Below, piece by piece: positions 55,224 through 59,713 of a stretch of DNA of 59,713 nt. The notes under the pieces are model-generated. The model did no database searches. It was not told the origin of the DNA and worked only from the letters and a program-made list of their open reading frames with translations. The DNA is from Brevundimonas sp. (GTDB taxonomy: Bacteria; Pseudomonadota; Alphaproteobacteria; Caulobacterales; Caulobacteraceae), in assembly GCF_024711105.1 (NCBI RefSeq), contig NZ_JANJTL010000161.1, forward strand, positions 1 through 59,713, in the 5' to 3' direction. Position numbers and translations under genes: made by a program. The stretch's first letter is position 1. Each line of letters opens with the position of its first letter.

Positions 55224-55340
55224 GGTTCCTCCCAATGCCAAGCTTGGCATGTCCTGAACGCCGCCAATGTAACGCCGTTCCCAGCGCCTGAAAATATCTT
55301 CGTTCGTCGAGCGAACCTTGCGCTGGATCAAAAAAGCAAA

Positions 55341-55366
55341 GGCCCCGGAGATCGCTCTCCGGGGCC
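55341..55366 (-). terminator. Hairpin downstream of second OmpA gene
   Basis: GGCCCCGGAGA-tcgc-TCTCCGGGGCC; minus strand followed by TTTGCTTTTTT. Confidence 0.85.
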
Positions 55367-55409
55367 CCGCTTTGGTTCAGACCGTCAGGCCTGATCTCGA
55401 TCCACCGCC

Positions 55410-56432
55410 TTAGCGGTTGATGTTGATCGTGGCGCGGCGGTTCAGCGGCTCGCGAACGCCATCGGCGGTCGGACGGGCCAGATCGGTCTCGCCACGGCCT
55501 TCGGTCGTGATCGAGGCGCCGGTCACGCCGTTGGCCACCAGGGCGTCACGGACGGTCGCGGCGCGGCGCTGCGACAGACGCACGTTGTAGGCGGCCGAAC
55601 CGGAGGTGTCGGCGTGACCCACGACGTGAACCCGCGTGGCGCCGCCGGCACGGGCGTGAGCCGCGGCCTGGCGAACGATTTCCTGCGCCTGCGGCGTCAG
55701 GTCGTAGCGGTCCCAGTCGAACAGCACCACGAACTCACGCGCGTTCCAGACCGGCGGAGGCGGCGGAGGCGGCGGCGGCGGCGGAGGCGGCGGGGGCGGA
55801 GGCGGCGGCGGCGGCGGCGGCGGCGGCGGGGTCACCCAGCGGCCACCGAAGCGGCGGACGTAGGAGATGGTGTAGACGTTCGCGTCGCCGTTGGCCGGAC
55901 CCGGATAGACGTCCGAGTAGAAGCCGTCGTCCTGGTTGTCGAAGCGGGTGTAGTCGACGCGCAGGCCGTTGGCGCCGCCACCGAAGAACCACTGGGCGCC
56001 GACACCGTAGTTGATCGAGTTCGACTCGGAGTCGCCAAGGCCCTCAACACCAAGCGTGTTGGTGCCGTAACCGAGGCGGAACAGCAGTTCGAAGCTGTTC
56101 GAAGCCGGAGCCACGCCGACCAGGTAGGCGGCGTACTGGCGTTCGAGGTTGACGTTGCCGATCGGCGTGTCTTCCTCGTCGAAGCCCATCGAGCCTTCCA
56201 GCTCGGCGCCGAACCAGCGGTTGAAGCGCAGACCACCGCGCAGGGTGGCGGCGTTCAGGCCCACGTCGCCAGGACCGCCAACGGCCGGACCGTCAGCGTG
56301 AACCTCGAAGCGGGACACGCCCACGTTGATGTAGGGGCTCACGCCCTCGTACCAGACCCATTCCTGGGCCGTGGCGGCCGATCCCGCCGCCAGAAGGGCG
56401 ACGGCGGACGCCGATGCCAGAACGAACTTCAT
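55410..56432 (-). CDS. OmpA-family outer membrane protein with 26-residue polyproline linker
   Basis: Signal MKFVLASASAVALLAAGSAATAQ, barrel, P26, OmpA domain nearly identical to the neighbour. Confidence 0.92.
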   Translation of the reverse strand: MKFVLASASAVALLAAGSAATAQEWVWYEGVSPYINVGVSRFEVHADGPAVGGPGDVGLNAATLRGGLRFNRWFGAELEGSMGFDEEDTPIGNVNLERQYAAYLVGVAPASNSFELLFRLGYGTNTLGVEGLGDSESNSINYGVGAQWFFGGGANGLRVDYTRFDNQDDGFYSDVYPGPANGDANVYTISYVRRFGGRWVTPPPPPPPPPPPPPPPPPPPPPPPPPPVWNAREFVVLFDWDRYDLTPQAQEIVRQAAAHARAGGATRVHVVGHADTSGSAAYNVRLSQRRAATVRDALVANGVTGASITTEGRGETDLARPTADGVREPLNRRATININR

Positions 56433-56688
56433 CGATGTCACCTCGAAAAGCTTAGGCGGCCCTCCCGCCATCATTTGACTGATAAGCGGGACTGCCGAAG
56501 GTTCATAGGGTTCAAGGCCCCGGGCCGGGGCGAAACGCCGCAGGGCGCGGCATTTCGGCAACGGTGTGACCAAACCATGGCGTAGCGTCACGGTTCGCCG
56601 CGAAGCTGAACCGCGGCCCAGCAGCGGTCAACCCGCGCGCTCGCGAAAACGCTTCTTTCAACGCCGGTTTTCCGGGGCTAAGGCCGCA

Positions 56689-57885
56689 ATGTCACGTCGG
56701 GAGCCTGTCTTGAGCGCGCAATCCACCCCCTCGGGCGCGGTCATCGCCGCCACCGGGCTGTTTACGCCGGAGCAGTCGATATCGAACGCGGAGCTCGTCG
56801 AGGCCTTCAACGCCTACGTCGAGCGCTTCAACGCTGCCAATGCGGACCGAATCAGTTCGGGCGCGATCGAACCCCTGGCGCCGTCTTCGGTGGAGTTCGT
56901 GGAGAAGGCATCGGGGATCCGCTCGCGGTTCGTGCTGGACAAGGCCGGGATTCTAGATCCCGAACGCATGACCCCTCACCTGCCGGAGCGCTCGAACGAG
57001 GAGCTGTCCATCCTGGCGGAGATCGCGGTGAAGGCGGCGGAGGACGCGATCCGACGCTGGGGCAAGCCCGCTTCGCGAATCGATGCGGTGCTCTGCGCGG
57101 CCTCCAATATGCAACGCCCCTACCCCGCTATGGCCATCGAGGTGCAGCAGGCGCTGGGCATCGAGGGCTTCGCCTTCGACATGAACGTCGCCTGCTCGTC
57201 GGCCACCTTCGGCATCAAGACAGCGGCGGACTTCATCGCCTCGGGGTCCTGCCGAGCGGTGCTCGTGGTCAATCCGGAGATCTGCTCGGCCCACCTGAAC
57301 TTCCGCGACCGGGACAGCCACTTCATCTTCGGCGATGTGGCCACCGCCGTGATCGTCGAGCGCGCCGACGAGGCGGTGGGGGGCTGGGAGATCCTGGGCA
57401 CGCGGCTGAAGACGGTGTTCTCGAACAACATCCGCAACAACTTCGGCTTTCTTAACCGCCCCGCCCGTCCGACTGACCGGCTGGAATCGGGCGAGTCCAA
57501 CGGCGAGGGGGCCGATCCGCTGACCGACCGGCTGTTCGTCCAGCAGGGCCGAAAGGTCTTCAAAGATGTGGTGCCGATGGTCTCCGACCTGATCGTCGAC
57601 CACGCTCACGACCTGGGGCTGGATCCCGCGGCCCTGAAGCGGCTGTGGCTTCACCAGGCCAACATCAACATGAACGACTTCATCGGCCGCAAGGTGCTCG
57701 GACGTGATCCGACGCCCCGGGAGAACGTCATCATCCTGGACGAGTACGCCAACACCTCCTCGGCCGGCTCCATCATCGCCTTCCATCTCAACAGCGATGA
57801 CCTGCACGCCGGGGACACCGGCCTGATCTGCTCCTTTGGCGCCGGCTATTCCGCCGGGACGGTCTTCGTGAGGAAACGCGCATGA
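56689..57885 (+). CDS. Beta-ketoacyl-ACP synthase III (FabH-like)
   Basis: DMNVACSSATFGIKTAADFI active-site Cys, WLHQANINMNDFIGRKVLG, NTSSAGSIIAFHL. Confidence 0.88.
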   Translation: MSRREPVLSAQSTPSGAVIAATGLFTPEQSISNAELVEAFNAYVERFNAANADRISSGAIEPLAPSSVEFVEKASGIRSRFVLDKAGILDPERMTPHLPERSNEELSILAEIAVKAAEDAIRRWGKPASRIDAVLCAASNMQRPYPAMAIEVQQALGIEGFAFDMNVACSSATFGIKTAADFIASGSCRAVLVVNPEICSAHLNFRDRDSHFIFGDVATAVIVERADEAVGGWEILGTRLKTVFSNNIRNNFGFLNRPARPTDRLESGESNGEGADPLTDRLFVQQGRKVFKDVVPMVSDLIVDHAHDLGLDPAALKRLWLHQANINMNDFIGRKVLGRDPTPRENVIILDEYANTSSAGSIIAFHLNSDDLHAGDTGLICSFGAGYSAGTVFVRKRA

Positions 57886-58319
57886 CGCTGGACCGCACCG
57901 ACATCGGCGCCGTGATCGACGCCATGTATGCCTCCATTTCCGGACCGGCGGGGCCGCGCGACTGGGCGCTTTCGGCCCAGGCCTTCCATCCGGACAGCCG
58001 CCAGGCGCGCACCGGGGTCGACGCCCAGGGCCGTCCATGGATCAAGATCATGGATCAGTCCGCCTATCAGGCGGACGTCGAGCCCTTCTTCGCCGCCAAC
58101 AGCTTCTACGAGGTCGAAACGGCGCGCCGCGTCGACGTCTTCGGCAACATGGCCCACGTCTGGAGTGTCTATGAGGCGCGCACCCACCCCGACGACGCCG
58201 AGCCGGAACGGCGGGGCATCAATTCTATCCAGCTCTACCGAGACGATGAGGGCCGCTGGTCGATCCTGAACATGATCTGGGACAACGAACGGCCCGGCCT
58301 GACCGTCCCGCCGCTCTAG
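57882..58319 (+). CDS. NTF2-like/SnoaL-type protein
   Basis: VIDAMYASISGPAGPRDW...VETARRVDVFGNMAHVWSVYEAR...GINSIQLYRDDEGRWSILNMIWDNE. Confidence 0.78.
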   Translation: MTLDRTDIGAVIDAMYASISGPAGPRDWALSAQAFHPDSRQARTGVDAQGRPWIKIMDQSAYQADVEPFFAANSFYEVETARRVDVFGNMAHVWSVYEARTHPDDAEPERRGINSIQLYRDDEGRWSILNMIWDNERPGLTVPPL

Positions 58320-59494
58320 CGCTCGGGCGGGTGCTCGGCCTTCCACTCCATGGCCATGCGGATCCGGTTCTCGACGCTGGGATGGTCGTAGAAGAAGAAC
58401 TCCTCGATCGGCGACGGTGACGGCGCGCGATACTCCGCCGTCTTGATCAAGGCGGCGGCCAGGCCGTCCGGCTCGTTCGCGTGTTCGAGCGAGAACCGGT
58501 CGGCGTCCGTCTCGATGGTGCGGATCATGGTGTTGAAGACCGGCGTGGCCAGCACCGCCAGGAAGCTCAGCACCACGCCCAGAACCGGAAGTCCCGCGGG
58601 GTCCTCGATCCCGCCGACGCGGTTCGCGCCCAGCAGGCGGCGCGCTACCGGATAGAGCCGGTCAGCCAGCCAGAAGGCCGACATGGCCAGCACACCCATG
58701 ATCGCGGTCATCCAGAGCGCATGCATGTGGACGTAGTGGCCCATCTCGTGACCCACGACACCACGGACCTCCGCAAGATCAGCCCCCTGCTGAAACATGA
58801 CATCGCTCATGGCCACGCGCGCCGTGCCGAACAGGCCCGAGACATTGGCCGTGTAGCGGTCCGATTGCCGGCTCCCGTCGTAGATGTAGATCTTGTCCGA
58901 GGGCGTTCCCGTCCGCTCGGCGAGTTCGACCACCGCGTCGCGGACCGGTCCGTCCGGCGCGGGCGTATAGGTGTTGAACAGCGGCTCGATGAAGATCGGC
59001 GCGGCCAGCAGCATCAGGGCGATGAAGGCGGCGGTCAGACCGCCCGCCCAGGCCCACCAGAGCCGGCCCGCACGGCGGATCAGGGCGTAGATGCCGATCA
59101 ACAGGACGGCGCTCAGGAGCGTGGAGATGGCCGCGGACATCGCTCCCTCCGCGAGCCAGCCGCCCACCGGCTGGCTGGTCAGGCCGTATTCCGTCTCACG
59201 CCGCCAGCCGGACCACCAGGCCCAGGGCAGGCTGAGCAGCCAGGTCAGGACGGCGTAGACGACGGCGATCGCGGCGACCGTGAGGTTGGGCCGGCTGCGG
59301 CTCCGGTTGAGGCGGTCGCGGACGCCGGTGAGCAGGCCCATGCGGATGATCAGCCATCCGACCACGACAGAGACGACGAAGCCCCACAGGATCAGCCAGT
59401 GCGATCCTTGCGTGTAGCTGACCGCCCGTTCGAGCTCCTCCGGCGACATGGTCGCAAGCCAGCGCGCGGTTTCCGCCTGGACGTCCACAGCCAT
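58316..59494 (-). CDS. M48 family metallopeptidase (Ste24-like)
   Basis: VVGHEMGHYVHMHALW (HExxH), TM segments, ETDADRFSLEHANEPDGLAAALIKTAEY. Confidence 0.92.
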   Translation of the reverse strand: MAVDVQAETARWLATMSPEELERAVSYTQGSHWLILWGFVVSVVVGWLIIRMGLLTGVRDRLNRSRSRPNLTVAAIAVVYAVLTWLLSLPWAWWSGWRRETEYGLTSQPVGGWLAEGAMSAAISTLLSAVLLIGIYALIRRAGRLWWAWAGGLTAAFIALMLLAAPIFIEPLFNTYTPAPDGPVRDAVVELAERTGTPSDKIYIYDGSRQSDRYTANVSGLFGTARVAMSDVMFQQGADLAEVRGVVGHEMGHYVHMHALWMTAIMGVLAMSAFWLADRLYPVARRLLGANRVGGIEDPAGLPVLGVVLSFLAVLATPVFNTMIRTIETDADRFSLEHANEPDGLAAALIKTAEYRAPSPSPIEEFFFYDHPSVENRIRMAMEWKAEHPPER

Positions 59495-59539
59495 GACCGC
59501 CCCCCCTGTTTCCCGGGCGGGAGAAGAGCCCGAGCCAGG

Positions 59540-59713
59540 ATTTCGGACAAGAGAAAAGGCGCGCCCGACCAGCCCGCGCGGGGCGCGGTGGCCGGGGGCG
59601 GCCGTCCGCTCGCGTTGGCGGCCCGCGGCGACCTGCTCGACCGCCTGTGCCTGGAGCTGTCGCGGCCGGGCGTGTCCGTCGTGCTCGGCACCCCGGCCTT
59701 CATCGAGGATCTG
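59540..59713 (+). CDS. Possible 5' part of an unidentified CDS running off the window
   Basis: Open frame SDKRKGAPDQPARGAVAGGGRPLALAARGDLLDRLCLELSRPGVSVVLGTPAFIEDL; start uncertain (ATT 59540 or GTG 59588). Confidence 0.3.
   Translation, partial: MSDKRKGAPDQPARGAVAGGGRPLALAARGDLLDRLCLELSRPGVSVVLGTPAFIEDL

Noticed and set aside
54487-55829. GGCGGAGGC repeats considered as CRISPR or minisatellite arrays
   Set aside because: They are Pro codon runs inside OmpA genes; no spacer-repeat structure.

Overview
Chromosomal, high-GC, Caulobacterales-like alphaproteobacterial window (taxonomy is inferred from gene content; no search was run). It is mostly densely packed core genes: partial ntrY, dusB, ispDF, an M48 protease/LemA pair, wrbA-ygiD, a pyruvate dehydrogenase operon (pdhA-pdhB-DUF5076-pdhC-lpdA), eno, rpmF, pyrG, secG, tpiA, petABC, hemF, smpB, dapA, slt, a TetR plus BtuFCD-like ABC cassette, a GT2 glycosyltransferase, two RNA methyltransferases, hrpB, an APC permease, an EcfG-type sigma factor locus, a LysM/M23 protein, MoxR, NrtR-like NUDIX, two tandem OmpA-family proteins with very long polyproline linkers, a FabH-like KAS III and an M48 protease. 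No tRNA, rRNA, CRISPR array or intact IS element was recognised. Most interesting signals: (1) a 110-bp palindromic element with 30-bp inverted arms (28/30) inserted in frame inside hrpB and apparently translated; (2) a general-stress-response locus (FATGUY-like receiver, Pro-rich small ORF, KGG/con-10 protein, EcfG sigma) with an un-tracked 56-aa NepR-like ORF encoded tail-to-tail with ecfG; (3) four GGAAC-N16/17-nGTT promoters upstream of ecfG, the KGG gene, a small acidic lipoprotein and wrbA; (4) a single-base frameshift in a lipoprotein gene; (5) an atypical island between trmH and hrpB with a slipped-hairpin octamer repeat; (6) dusB directly followed by ntrY with ntrBC missing from the usual place.
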